A stretch of DNA of 28,882 bases from Motiliproteus sp036960405 (GTDB lineage Bacteria > Pseudomonadota > Gammaproteobacteria > Pseudomonadales > Balneatricaceae): contig JBALWS010000047.1 in assembly GCA_036960405.1 (NCBI GenBank), positions 1-28,882 on the forward strand, in the 5' to 3' direction. Made by a program: the position numbers and the translations under genes. The notes under the pieces are model-generated. The model did not search any database. It was not told where the DNA came from and saw nothing but the letters and a program-made list of their open reading frames with translations. Of the stretch, positions 15,755 through 24,518 are shown one piece after another (the stretch's first letter is position 1; each line of letters starts with the position of its first letter).

Positions 15755-17248
15755 CTAGCCTTGCCTAGGTAAGCTGATGGTGAAAGTACTGCCGCTGTGG
15801 CCATCTGATTCGGCCTGTAGGTTGCCGCCGTGGGCTTCGATGATGGTGCGCGAGATCGATAGCCCCATCCCCAGTCCCGACTCTTTAGAGGTGAAGAAGG
15901 GTTCAAACAGGTTGTTCATCTGGTTCTGAGTCATCCCGCTGGCGTTATCACTGATGCGCACTTGCAGTTGTTGTGCGGTTTGCTGGGTGGTTATTGTAAT
16001 CAATTTATCCGATTTGTCTTGGTTATTGCTATAGGCCTCGATGCTGTTGCGGATCAGGTTGAGGACTACTTGTTCAATCTGAACTTTGTCGGCGTGGATG
16101 GTTGGTTTTTCAGGATCGAGTTGAAACAGAAATTGGATTCCGGTATTGCGCGCTTCCTGCTCCATAAATTGAGCGATCTCTTCGCACAAGCTATTGATCG
16201 ATACGTCCATGCGCTGGTACTCGGTTTTCTTAACGAAACCGCGTAAACGTTTGATGATATCGGCGGCCCGCATCGCCTGCCGAGAGATCAGCTGGAGCGC
16301 TTTGGTGACGCCGCTCAGGTCGCTAATACTGTTGTCTTCGATCCGTCGCAGCGTGCCTTGGCTGTAATTGAGAATCGCCCCCAGTGGCTGGTTGATCTCG
16401 TGGGCTAGGCCTGACGCCATCTCCCCCAGCGACATCAGGCGCGAGATATGGGCCATCTCCAATTGGTATTGCATCGCTTCCGCTTCGGCTTTGCGCTGTT
16501 CGGTGATATCGCGGCCGATGATGGAGTAGTAGCTGAGTTCGCCCTCTTCATTGCGGTGGGCGATGATCTGCTGGATGACCGCCACTCGGTCCTCGATCGA
16601 TTCGGGTTCGAGCGCCAGTTCGCCGCGCCAGTCACCGGTTTTTAATACAAGCGGCAGGATCTCTTGGTACAGCTGCACGTTGTTCTGTTTGCTGATCAGC
16701 TCATCGAGGTGCAGGGTGGGGAAGCGGGCTTTGTCGATATTCAGCGTACGGATGGCCGACTCGTTGAGATAACGGACCTGGTAATCGGCATTGCAGAACA
16801 GCACCAAATCTGAGGTGGCTTCGACCACGCTTGCCAGCCGGGTCATGGTTCGGTCTGCCTGAATACGTTCGGTGACGTCGCGTGAGACGCAGATGATCTC
16901 TTCTAATTTACCGGTTTCCGGATCGCGGATGGTACGGCTGGTGGTTTCGAGCCAGATGTAATCGCCGTTCTTGTGCCGCAGCCGGTAGGTGCTGGTGTAC
17001 ACCCCTTCGTTGTAGGTGACATTGCTGGTGCCATTTTTCCACGAGCCGACATCTTTAGGGTGGAACAGTTCGTTGGCCGAGCGACCGATGATCTCGTCGC
17101 TGCTGTAGCCGAGTATTTTCTCGACTGCGGGATTGACGTCGATAAAGACCAGATCACCAGGCGCGTGGCGGGAGATAAAGTCGGGTGACTTTTCTGCTAA
17201 CTGACGATAGCGGTCGAGCGGCTGATAATCATCTTCTTGTTGCCGCAT
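15755..17248 (-). CDS. PAS-PAS soluble sensor histidine kinase (FixL-like)
   Basis: A 497-residue kinase with no membrane segment, so it senses a cytoplasmic signal. A first PAS/PAC domain covers about residues 14-135 (FIDVNPAVEKILGYSSDEIIG, then DYIWLETTSRTIRD). A second, more divergent PAS spans about 140-255. HisKA has the canonical GLAHEINQPLGAILNYSQG with phosphoacceptor His; the HATPase domain has NLIRNSIEAY, SDNASGM, FEPFFTSKESGLGMGLSIS. No haem-ligand His typical of FixL was identified with confidence, so the cue is unknown. ATG at 17248 is chosen because GGAG lies seven bases upstream; a TTG 35 codons earlier adds low-complexity residues and lacks a ribosome site. It is paired with the FixJ-type regulator immediately downstream. 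Confidence 0.92.
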   Translation of the reverse strand: MRQQEDDYQPLDRYRQLAEKSPDFISRHAPGDLVFIDVNPAVEKILGYSSDEIIGRSANELFHPKDVGSWKNGTSNVTYNEGVYTSTYRLRHKNGDYIWLETTSRTIRDPETGKLEEIICVSRDVTERIQADRTMTRLASVVEATSDLVLFCNADYQVRYLNESAIRTLNIDKARFPTLHLDELISKQNNVQLYQEILPLVLKTGDWRGELALEPESIEDRVAVIQQIIAHRNEEGELSYYSIIGRDITEQRKAEAEAMQYQLEMAHISRLMSLGEMASGLAHEINQPLGAILNYSQGTLRRIEDNSISDLSGVTKALQLISRQAMRAADIIKRLRGFVKKTEYQRMDVSINSLCEEIAQFMEQEARNTGIQFLFQLDPEKPTIHADKVQIEQVVLNLIRNSIEAYSNNQDKSDKLITITTQQTAQQLQVRISDNASGMTQNQMNNLFEPFFTSKESGLGMGLSISRTIIEAHGGNLQAESDGHSGSTFTISLPRQG

Positions 17249-17312
17249 CACTGAACTCCGATCTGCTGTCTGTTTATTACCTTCCGGTGTTGGTGTGGTT
17301 ATTGTCAGTGTT

Positions 17313-17335
17313 GCGGCCGGCAGACACAAGGCCGC
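17313..17335 (-). other. Hairpin between nhaA and the PAS kinase gene
   Basis: GCGGCC/GGCCGC arms around an 11-base loop in the 113-base gap. No T tract follows on the minus strand, so it is not a full terminator. It could lower read-through or protect RNA ends. Confidence 0.3.
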
Positions 17336-17361
17336 GTCGGGTGAATGCGACAATCACTCAA

Positions 17362-18531
17362 TTAGCGCTTCTCGGCTAACGCTGTGCGTAACATTAGGTA
17401 GCCACTGATACCGCAAACCACGGAGCCGATGATAACGCCGAGGCGCTCGTCAAACAGCACCCGCGATGCCTCCTCAAACGCCAGTGAGCCGATAAACAGG
17501 CTCATCGTGAAGCCGACGCCGCAGAGTAGTGATGCACCATAAAGCGCTAACCAGTTGGTTCCGTCAGGGAGTTTGGCCAGTCCCAGTTTGATACCGAGCC
17601 AGCAAAAGCTGAACACACCTATCTGCTTGCCGAGGAACAGTCCAAGGCTGATGCCCAGCGTGACGGGGTGAAATAGAAAGTCTGCATCGATGCCCGAGAG
17701 CGGCACCCCCGAGTTAGCAAAGGCGAAGATAGGCAGGATACCAAAAGCGACCGTACTATGAAGGTCATGCTCCATGTTCTTGAGAGGGGAGTGCTCGGGT
17801 CGGTTTGGGTTCTTTAGCGGGATAAACATTGCCAGAATCACGCCCGCCAGCGTCGCATGAACGCCTGATTTGAGGATCGCTATCCACATCACTGTGCCGA
17901 TGATGATGTACGGGGTGTACTCCATCACCTGGCGGCGGTTGAATACTAACAGCGTTAGTATGCAGAAACCGGCCAATAACAGTGCTGGCAGCGAGATCGA
18001 CTCGGTGTAAAAAATCGCGATGATCGCAATGGCGCCGATATCATCGAAGATAGCCAGCGACACCAGGAACACTTTCAGTGCCAGCGGAATCCGGTTGCCA
18101 AGCAGTGCCAGGATGCCGAGAACAAAGGCGATATCAGTGGCCGTAGGAATCGCCCAACCGCGGATTGCCACTGGGTCTCCTTGGTTGATCAACGCATAAA
18201 TAATACCCGGAACCGCCATCCCGCCAATCGCTCCCAAGGCCGGTAGTACGACTTTACGAGGGTCTGATAGCTCGCCCTCAAGCGCCTCGCGCTTAAGTTC
18301 CAAACCGATCAAAAAGAAGAACACCACCATCAAACCATCGTTGATCCAGAGCAAAAGCGGCTTGTCGATATCGAGTTTGCCAAAACGGATCTGTACCGGA
18401 GTCTCTAGAAGCAGGTCGTAATACGGGGATAGCGGGCTATTAGCCAGGATCAACGCAAGCACGGCCGAGAACACCAGCACAATGCCGCTGGCAGACTCCA
18501 GTTTAAGAAAGCTTTTAAGGCTGTTGTGCAT
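17362..18531 (-). CDS. nhaA: Na+/H+ antiporter NhaA
   Basis: A 389-residue inner-membrane antiporter that exports Na+ or Li+ in exchange for protons and supports salt and alkaline tolerance. The length is the E. coli size. Key acidic residues fall at the E. coli numbers: D133 in PTATDIAFVLGI and D163/D164 in SLAIFDDIGAIAI. The conserved Lys of LGKQIGVF is present. About twelve membrane segments are visible. The ATG at 18531 has AGGAA seven bases upstream. No nhaR-type regulator is adjacent. It lies 56 bases downstream of the MCE-protein gene on the same strand with no terminator between, and 113 bases upstream of the PAS kinase, so it may share a transcript with both. Confidence 0.97.
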   Translation of the reverse strand: MHNSLKSFLKLESASGIVLVFSAVLALILANSPLSPYYDLLLETPVQIRFGKLDIDKPLLLWINDGLMVVFFFLIGLELKREALEGELSDPRKVVLPALGAIGGMAVPGIIYALINQGDPVAIRGWAIPTATDIAFVLGILALLGNRIPLALKVFLVSLAIFDDIGAIAIIAIFYTESISLPALLLAGFCILTLLVFNRRQVMEYTPYIIIGTVMWIAILKSGVHATLAGVILAMFIPLKNPNRPEHSPLKNMEHDLHSTVAFGILPIFAFANSGVPLSGIDADFLFHPVTLGISLGLFLGKQIGVFSFCWLGIKLGLAKLPDGTNWLALYGASLLCGVGFTMSLFIGSLAFEEASRVLFDERLGVIIGSVVCGISGYLMLRTALAEKR

Positions 18532-18587
18532 CGTTGTGTTCCTGTGTGAGCGCAGATATGAGTATCCGGTAATCGACAGTATTTAGG

Positions 18588-20894
18588 CTAGCGGTTCAGA
18601 AATATTTTAGGTCGCCACTCCAGCCATGCGGTTTCAGGTTTGGCGTGTAGGGCAAATTGGCTTCCTGGGGCCGCAGGTTGGCCTTGATCTTCGGGTTCTT
18701 GCGGGGTGGCAAAGCTTATTCCTCCCGCTAATAGGGTTTTGAGCGATTCTGACTCCAGCTTGGCACCAGATAGCAGTTTAAAGCTGAAATCGATGCCGCT
18801 GCTGTTCCAAAATTTGGTCTTGTCGTGAATCAACGGCGCGTAACGAGGCTCGATGCTGAGGTGGATCAATACATGGTCGGCTGTGGGGGCCAGTTCGTAG
18901 CCACGTACTTTGCCCACTTCGATCTGACGATAATAGACTGGTGCGTTCTGGCTGATCGACCCTAACCGTTCAGATTCAAGAATTAGGTGCAAACCATCGG
19001 TATCGTAGATCAGGTTGGGGGCCTTTTCGTGACCGACTATCTGTCTTGATTGAGATCCCGGGCCGGGGTGGAAGGCGATGTAACTGCCGCTGATCAGCGT
19101 TTCGAGGTTTTGACTGCCGGTCAGGCCAAGCTCGGGGCCGACCACCCAGAAGTGGCTGGCTGAAGTCATCTGTTCGGCCATCGAGGGTGCGATCAGCGCG
19201 GTGGTGATGACACGATTGCTGTGAAGGTCGAAGTGAACCGAACGAACTTCACCGATGTCGATGCCGCGATGACGAATCAGGCTGCCGGGTTTGATCCCTG
19301 GGGCGTCGAGAAACAGTATCTCGAGCTTATAACCGCGGCGCAGGGCGCTGTCTCGATCGCTGTAGAGGGTGAAACGATGGTCGGGGCTGAGTGGTTGTTT
19401 CGACTGTTTAGTTTCGATGTTGTCGAACTCAATGCCGCCTGCGAGCAGAGTTCGCAGCGGAGCGAGATTCAGTTTTAGGCCGTCTAAACTGCCCTGCGCC
19501 GTTAGCGCAGAGAGCTTCCAGAAGCGCGATTCGGGGCTGATCAACGAGGCGTACTTTTGCTCGATCTGCAGATCAATTAATACCGCCTTGCTATCTTTGG
19601 CTAGCTGATAGCCCTGAACTAGCCCGACAGGGATGCGTCGATAGTACACCGGTGCACCACGGCTTAGGTCGGCCAGTTGGTCGCTGGACAGGCGTATGTG
19701 TAATCCCGGCAAGTTTTTATCGAACGGTGGCGGTTCGGGGATCGCTTTGAATTGAAACTGCCTTTTCTTGCCTTTGCCCGGATCGAGCTCGATATAGTTA
19801 CCGCGTAATAGGGTTTCGAGCCCCGAGACGCCCGACAGACTTAGCTGGGGCTTAACCAGCCAGAAGCGTGAGTTTTCATTGAGAACCTGTTCGGCTTCTC
19901 TGGGCAGACGGATCTCGGCGATCACTTCGCTGAGGCTATCTTCGAACTTGAGTTTGCTGACGCTGCCAACTTTTAAACCCCGGTATTGCACGGAGGTGGC
20001 ACCCGCTTCGATGCCATCGGCCGAGTCGAACGAAACGTTGACAGTAATGCCAGTATTGGCCGTTTCGAAGTCTTCATACAGGGCAAAGAGTTGGTTGGGC
20101 TTGGCCGCGTTGCCTGGCTTTTCTCCGTCGGGTATCTCAAAGCTGATACCGCCCATCAGCATCGCGGCCAGCGAACGGGTGCGCAGTTTTAACCCGGATA
20201 GGCCACCTTCGAGCTGAATGCCGCTGTTGTTCCAGAAATGGGTGTTGTCTCGGATCAGTTCGCGGTAGGGCTCATCGATGCCGACGAAGATGTTGACCCG
20301 ATCGATTGCTGCGTCGAGTTCGTAGCGCTGCACGCGCCCGACGGTTATGTCACGATAATTGACCGGAGAGCCTTCCTGGATCGACCCGAGTGTGCTGGCT
20401 TGCAAGCGGATGATCAGACTCTGTTTGCCTTGGATACCGGGTGGCGGTGCGGCCAGGGCTTCAAATTTCAATTGTGGCTCTCCCTCTCCCGGGAAAAAGC
20501 TGATGTATTGGCCCGATAGCAGGGTGTCTAACCCCGAGATACCCTGTAGTGATATTTTGGGTTTGACGCGCCAGAATTGACTGCCCCCGCGTAGCAGGTC
20601 GGCTGCGGTACGACGTACTGCAATCAGCGCGATGACGCTTTGGCGATCGGGGCTAAGGTCGATCTCTTGTATGTGGCCAATAACCACGCCTTGGTAGCGC
20701 AATTCGGTTTTACCTGCCGCTAGTCCTTCACCGCTTTGGAATTGGACTTCGATCAGCGTATCAGCGCTGATTAGACTCTGATAAAGCAGCCACAGACCGA
20801 TAGCGAGTGCGACCAGTGGCACCAGCCAGATAATCGACAGCCGTTCTTTATTATGGATCTCTGCCTCGGGTAGCGGGGCTTGTGGCTCGGTCAT
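18588..20894 (-). CDS. LetB/PqiB-type MCE protein with six MCE domains
   Basis: A 768-residue protein with one N-terminal membrane anchor (about residues 20-38) and six MCE (MlaD-like) domains in the periplasm: about 46-149, 158-255, 282-386, 397-492, 521-625 and 633-730. MCE proteins form stacked hexameric rings that make a lipid tunnel between the inner and outer membranes. E. coli PqiB has three such domains and LetB (YebT) seven, so six is intermediate. Domains alternate: odd ones end in SGLDTLLSGQYI-type loops, even ones in TLLAGGISF-type segments, giving three A-B pairs. ATG overlaps the preceding pqiA-like stop by ATGA, so the two are coupled. There is no PqiC-like lipoprotein gene next to it, as in letAB. 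Which lipid it moves is not known from sequence. Confidence 0.93.
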   Translation of the reverse strand: MTEPQAPLPEAEIHNKERLSIIWLVPLVALAIGLWLLYQSLISADTLIEVQFQSGEGLAAGKTELRYQGVVIGHIQEIDLSPDRQSVIALIAVRRTAADLLRGGSQFWRVKPKISLQGISGLDTLLSGQYISFFPGEGEPQLKFEALAAPPPGIQGKQSLIIRLQASTLGSIQEGSPVNYRDITVGRVQRYELDAAIDRVNIFVGIDEPYRELIRDNTHFWNNSGIQLEGGLSGLKLRTRSLAAMLMGGISFEIPDGEKPGNAAKPNQLFALYEDFETANTGITVNVSFDSADGIEAGATSVQYRGLKVGSVSKLKFEDSLSEVIAEIRLPREAEQVLNENSRFWLVKPQLSLSGVSGLETLLRGNYIELDPGKGKKRQFQFKAIPEPPPFDKNLPGLHIRLSSDQLADLSRGAPVYYRRIPVGLVQGYQLAKDSKAVLIDLQIEQKYASLISPESRFWKLSALTAQGSLDGLKLNLAPLRTLLAGGIEFDNIETKQSKQPLSPDHRFTLYSDRDSALRRGYKLEILFLDAPGIKPGSLIRHRGIDIGEVRSVHFDLHSNRVITTALIAPSMAEQMTSASHFWVVGPELGLTGSQNLETLISGSYIAFHPGPGSQSRQIVGHEKAPNLIYDTDGLHLILESERLGSISQNAPVYYRQIEVGKVRGYELAPTADHVLIHLSIEPRYAPLIHDKTKFWNSSGIDFSFKLLSGAKLESESLKTLLAGGISFATPQEPEDQGQPAAPGSQFALHAKPETAWLEWRPKIFLNR

Positions 20895-21559
20895 GGGGCT
20901 GGCTCGGTGGTCAACGGGGTGTTAGCCGGTTGCTGGGAAGGCGGATCGTATTGCAGATCCCATAGCAAGCGGGGATCAAAACTTATCGCAGCCAGCATGG
21001 TCAGGATCACCGCGCTCAAAAAAGCCGTTGCGGCCGGGCCTGCGGTGATTTCTACGATCTGCCCTAGGCTCACTAGCGCCATTAATATGGCGATGACAAA
21101 CAGGTCCAGCATCGACCAGCGGCCAATGAACTCGACCATCCGATAGAGCAAGGTGCACTGGCGAGGGCTGAGGTGCCAGTGACGCTTGGTGGCGAGTAGC
21201 AGTAGACCCAGTCCGATCAATTTCAGCACCGGCACAGCAATGCTGGCGATGAACACCACCGCGGCGATGATGATTTGGTCGCTATGAGCCAGATGAACGA
21301 TGCCTGAGAGGATGGTGTCGGGCTGTTCTCCGGCGAAGTTGGAGACAATCATCATCGGGTACAGGTTGGCGGGAATTAGCATCACCAGCGCAGCGAGGCT
21401 CAGAGCCAGGCTTTTGGCGCTGCTATGGGGTTGGCGGCTATACAGCGCTGAGTGGCAACGCCGGCAGCGCAGTCGTTGGCTGGGCTGAACCGGAAGCTGT
21501 TGTTGTATCAGCCCACAGCAGCTGCAATGGATGAGTCCTTGCTGCTGCGCTGTCAGCAT
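20891..21559 (-). CDS. PqiA/LetA-like membrane protein, second half
   Basis: A 222-residue inner-membrane protein. It starts with a zinc-ribbon-like element (C12, C15, C32, C35 as CxxC pairs), followed by four membrane segments of the PqiA domain; REWS-type text appears as EFIGRWSMLDLFVIAIL. In E. coli LetA and PqiA this unit is fused behind another like it; here the two halves are separate genes. ATG overlaps the upstream gene by seven bases (ATGCTGA) and its own stop overlaps the MCE gene start by four. PqiA/LetA proteins partner with the MCE tunnel in the inner membrane and probably load lipid into it; that role is family knowledge. Confidence 0.88.
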   Translation of the reverse strand: MLTAQQQGLIHCSCCGLIQQQLPVQPSQRLRCRRCHSALYSRQPHSSAKSLALSLAALVMLIPANLYPMMIVSNFAGEQPDTILSGIVHLAHSDQIIIAAVVFIASIAVPVLKLIGLGLLLLATKRHWHLSPRQCTLLYRMVEFIGRWSMLDLFVIAILMALVSLGQIVEITAGPAATAFLSAVILTMLAAISFDPRLLWDLQYDPPSQQPANTPLTTEPAP

Positions 21560-22173
21560 CCCCGTTGTGCCTCGAGTCGTTGCCAGTGGTCATCGGCGTT
21601 GAATGAGGTTAATGCGACAAACAGCGAGATCATCAGTATTACGAAGCAGAATAGCCCTGGGCCAAGGCTGAGTCCTGCACTGTCACTGACTTTGACGATC
21701 GATACCAACAGCCCTAGCAAATAGATATCGAGCATCGACCACTCGCGCAGGTGGTGGATCAGTTTGAGCATGGCCTGTTGCCACGCGCTAGAGGTCCAGG
21801 GGCATTGCAGTAATAATAGTAGGATCAGCAGCAGTGCCGGGATGATCAGGCAGAACAGCGCGATGGCGACAGAAATTAGCGGATAGCCGGCGCTCCAGGT
21901 CGCGATCACACTATCGATCAGATTGGCGCTGTTGGATTGGCCCAATAGCTCCATCGTTAACATCGGCAAGCCAAGCGCGGGCCACAGCATGATCAGTCCG
22001 GTCAGGATTAAAGCGAGATGCCGCTGCGGCTGGGTTGATAGCGCTTTGGCTACTGTTGCACCACAACGCGGGCAACGAGCCCGGCTGCCGGGTTGTAGCT
22101 CGGGCCGGTGCATCAGTAAATCGCATTGGTGGCAGGCGGTCAGCGTTGTCGTAAATCTGTTGTTGTGCTGCAT
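21553..22173 (-). CDS. PqiA/LetA-like membrane protein, first half
   Basis: A 206-residue inner-membrane protein with a zinc-ribbon-like start (C14, C17, C34, C37) and four membrane segments. The domain signature HLREWSMLDIYLLGLLVSIVKV matches the PqiA domain. With the next gene it corresponds to one full-length LetA/PqiA, split at the junction of the two repeats. Both halves have their own zinc ribbon and start codon, so this looks like a stable split and not a recent frameshift. The ATG at 22173 has no clear ribosome site. It is the first gene of the pqiA-pqiA-MCE unit and is divergent from tolC. Confidence 0.88.
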   Translation of the reverse strand: MQHNNRFTTTLTACHQCDLLMHRPELQPGSRARCPRCGATVAKALSTQPQRHLALILTGLIMLWPALGLPMLTMELLGQSNSANLIDSVIATWSAGYPLISVAIALFCLIIPALLLILLLLLQCPWTSSAWQQAMLKLIHHLREWSMLDIYLLGLLVSIVKVSDSAGLSLGPGLFCFVILMISLFVALTSFNADDHWQRLEAQRGC

Positions 22174-22491
22174 CGTTGAATCGTTATGGTAACGTCGCTA
22201 ACTGATTGGATTTAGAGCAAGTATAGAGTACCGTGAGCAAAGTGTGGTGGGCCGACTGGATTACAATAATAGCGGCCTAGCTGTTGCGAGATATGGCTTG
22301 GTGTTGGTTATTCTGTGGTGCAAGCCGCTGAAGGCGGAGCAGGGCTTGTCATAACCTCGCGCTATTCGTAGATTATCGATCTCTGCTATGTTTGTAGCTG
22401 TTGAAGGCGCTCTGCCTTGATCGGGTTGTTAGTCAGATTTATCGTAAGTTTCAATGCGGCACTGCATCTAAGTTGATGTAAGGAGAGTTTT
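22174..22491. other. 318-base divergent intergenic region, pqiA-like / tolC
   Basis: No gene seen. It holds the candidate tolC promoter and an AT-rich stretch with TACAAT at 22262-22267. No clear promoter for the minus-strand operon was found, although one must lie here. Confidence 0.5.
22346..22374 (+). promoter_or_regulatory. Candidate sigma-70 promoter for tolC
   Basis: TTGTCA (22346-22351), 17-base spacer, TAGATT (22369-22374). The -35 matches five of six and the -10 four of six. The implied leader is about 110 bases. Confidence 0.45.
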
Positions 22492-23847
22492 TTGAAAGCA
22501 CGTTTTCGTTTTAGTTTGGCTGCCTTGGCAGTCGTGGTGGCACAAACCTCATACGCCGGAGCGTTGCAGGAGATCTATCAGCAAGCGCTGGACAGTGATC
22601 CGCAACTCAAAACTGCCCAGGCTGTGTTTAATGCTGATCGAGAAGTGGAAGAGCAAGGGCGCTCAGCACTGCTGCCTAGCCTGCAGCTATCTGCCGATAC
22701 CACCTATACCGAATCTCAGCCCGATACGATACCCGATGGTAATAGCTACGGTTATCAGTTGGATCTGAGCCAAGCGGTGTTTAGAGCAGAAGAGTGGTTT
22801 AACTTCCAAGCGGGTAAGACCCTGGCCAAGCGAGCCGAAGTGGCATTCAGTAGTTCCCAGCAGTTTTTAATCCGCCGCACCGTCGAGGTCTACCTTGAAG
22901 TGCTGCGTGCACAGACCGTTTTTGCGACCACCCAATCGGTGGAGGCCGCGGTTAAGCGTCGGCTCGATCAGGTTCAGGCGCAGTTTGATGTTGGCTTGAT
23001 CGCCATCACCGATGTCGAAGAATCGCGCGCCAGTTATGACTCGGCACGGGTTGCTCGCATCATAGCCCAAGGTGAGTTGGATAAGAGTTTCGAGGGGGTT
23101 GACCGGCTGACCGGCCAAAACTGGACCCAGTTAGACAAGTTGAGCAACAGGTTCCCGATCCAGGCTTTGGCACCGGCCGAATTTAAGCCCTGGGTCGACA
23201 AGGCGTTAGACGGTAATCTACAGCTACAGCTAGCCCAGCTGGATGTTGAATCTGCCGAGCAGACACGTCAGGCGACGCGCTCGCGTCATCTGCCGACGAT
23301 CGATCTGGTCGCCGGCTATGGTACGGATCATGGCGCGCGTTCACTGGCCCCGTCTAGAAACGACCAGGACACCGGCTATGTTGGCCTTAATTTAAGTTTG
23401 CCGCTCTATCTGGGCGGGCGCACCTCTTCCCAGGTACGAGAAACCTCATCGCGTTGGGATGCAGCGCTGCAGCAGCGTGAAGATATTCAACGAGGCGTGG
23501 TTCAGGATACCCGCTCTTTGTACCGGGACCTGATGACCGATGTGGAGTCGGTAGCGGCTCGTAAACAGAGTATTGTTTCTACCGAGACGGCATTAGAGGC
23601 GGTCTCTACTGGCTACAGCGTCGGAACCCGTAATATCGTCGATGTCTTACAGGCCGAGCGCGCGCTGTATACCGCTATTGAAGATTATCAGGTGGCTCGA
23701 TATCTTTATGTTCGTAACCTGCTTCGGTTTAAAGAGTCTGTTGGAACACTGAACCCCGACGATATTCAGCAGCTCGATCAGTGGATGGTTAAGCCAGGAG
23801 CCGAGCCGCCTATCTACCAGAAAAAAGAATCGACAGACCAAGGGTAG
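22492..23847 (+). CDS. tolC: TolC-family outer-membrane efflux/secretion channel
   Basis: A 451-residue outer-membrane channel that joins inner-membrane pumps or type I secretion systems to the outside. A signal peptide is visible (ARFRFSLAALAVVVAQTSYA, cleaved before GALQEIYQQAL). The two OEP repeats follow: the first with SDPQLKTAQAVF and LLPSLQLSADTTYTES, the second with RHLPTIDLVAGYG and LPLYLGGRTSSQVRE, and the GTRNIVDVLQAERALY signature near the end. The length is slightly below E. coli TolC and the C-terminal tail is short. The start is TTG at 22492, with AAGGAGAG just upstream; no ATG fits. No pump genes are adjacent, which fits a shared general-purpose TolC. Confidence 0.95.
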   Translation: MKARFRFSLAALAVVVAQTSYAGALQEIYQQALDSDPQLKTAQAVFNADREVEEQGRSALLPSLQLSADTTYTESQPDTIPDGNSYGYQLDLSQAVFRAEEWFNFQAGKTLAKRAEVAFSSSQQFLIRRTVEVYLEVLRAQTVFATTQSVEAAVKRRLDQVQAQFDVGLIAITDVEESRASYDSARVARIIAQGELDKSFEGVDRLTGQNWTQLDKLSNRFPIQALAPAEFKPWVDKALDGNLQLQLAQLDVESAEQTRQATRSRHLPTIDLVAGYGTDHGARSLAPSRNDQDTGYVGLNLSLPLYLGGRTSSQVRETSSRWDAALQQREDIQRGVVQDTRSLYRDLMTDVESVAARKQSIVSTETALEAVSTGYSVGTRNIVDVLQAERALYTAIEDYQVARYLYVRNLLRFKESVGTLNPDDIQQLDQWMVKPGAEPPIYQKKESTDQG

Positions 23848-23958
23848 AAAGGTACTGACGCCACCCCGTTGGCCATCGAGCAGGCTGTCGTGCGGTGGAA
23901 TCCGCAGATGTTAGTATGATGATTGATTTAACAAACGAATAAACAGAAGGAACTTGTT

Positions 23959-24516
23959 ATGCAACGTTGGTTAGCCATGCTGTGTTTGGTGGTGTTTGTT
24001 TCCGCGTGCCAGCCGCTCTCAGTGAGCACACAGTCAGACCCCTACACGGATTTTAATCAGTACCAAAGTTTTGATTGGTTGCCGGAAAAAGAGCCCAAAG
24101 CGGCTGGCAACGGTAATCTGTTGGAAAAGCAGCTGCGGTTTGCAATTGAGCGAGAATTGCAGAGTAAAGGGATTGTTCAACGCAGCGGCAACGCGGACTT
24201 CTTGATCAGCTACTACAGTTCGAATCAGCAGAAATCATCCTCTCAGGTGGTAGAGAATGCTTCCTATTGGGGCGATCGAGGCCGTTATTCACATTATGAC
24301 AACCGTCACCTGGGAGGTGGCGGTTACAGCCGTAGTTTGGAAACGTTGACCGTTGAGTACAAGGAGGGCACCTTGGTGCTCGACTTCGTCGATGCCGATT
24401 CCAAACAGTTGATCTGGCAGGCTACGGTTCAGGGCATCATCGATGAGCAAGACCCCGCTGGCCAGTTAGACGAAGCGGTGATTAAAGCGTTGCAGCAGTT
24501 TCCGCCGTCGCAATAA
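23959..24516 (+). CDS. DUF4136-like lipoprotein
   Basis: A 185-residue lipoprotein with a signal peptide ending VSAC (lipidation at C17), so it is anchored in an envelope membrane. The remaining sequence resembles DUF4136: DFNQYQSFDWLPE after the Cys, RELQSKGIVQRSGNADFLISYY in the middle, and LVLDFVDADSKQLIWQATVQGI near the end. A Gly/Ser/Tyr-rich loop (about 105-125) interrupts it. The function of the family is unknown. AAGGA lies seven bases before the ATG. It follows tolC by 111 bases with no terminator between, so it may be on the tolC transcript. There is a second small lipoprotein gene two bases downstream. Confidence 0.85.
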   Translation: MQRWLAMLCLVVFVSACQPLSVSTQSDPYTDFNQYQSFDWLPEKEPKAAGNGNLLEKQLRFAIERELQSKGIVQRSGNADFLISYYSSNQQKSSSQVVENASYWGDRGRYSHYDNRHLGGGGYSRSLETLTVEYKEGTLVLDFVDADSKQLIWQATVQGIIDEQDPAGQLDEAVIKALQQFPPSQ

Positions 24517-24518
24517 CG

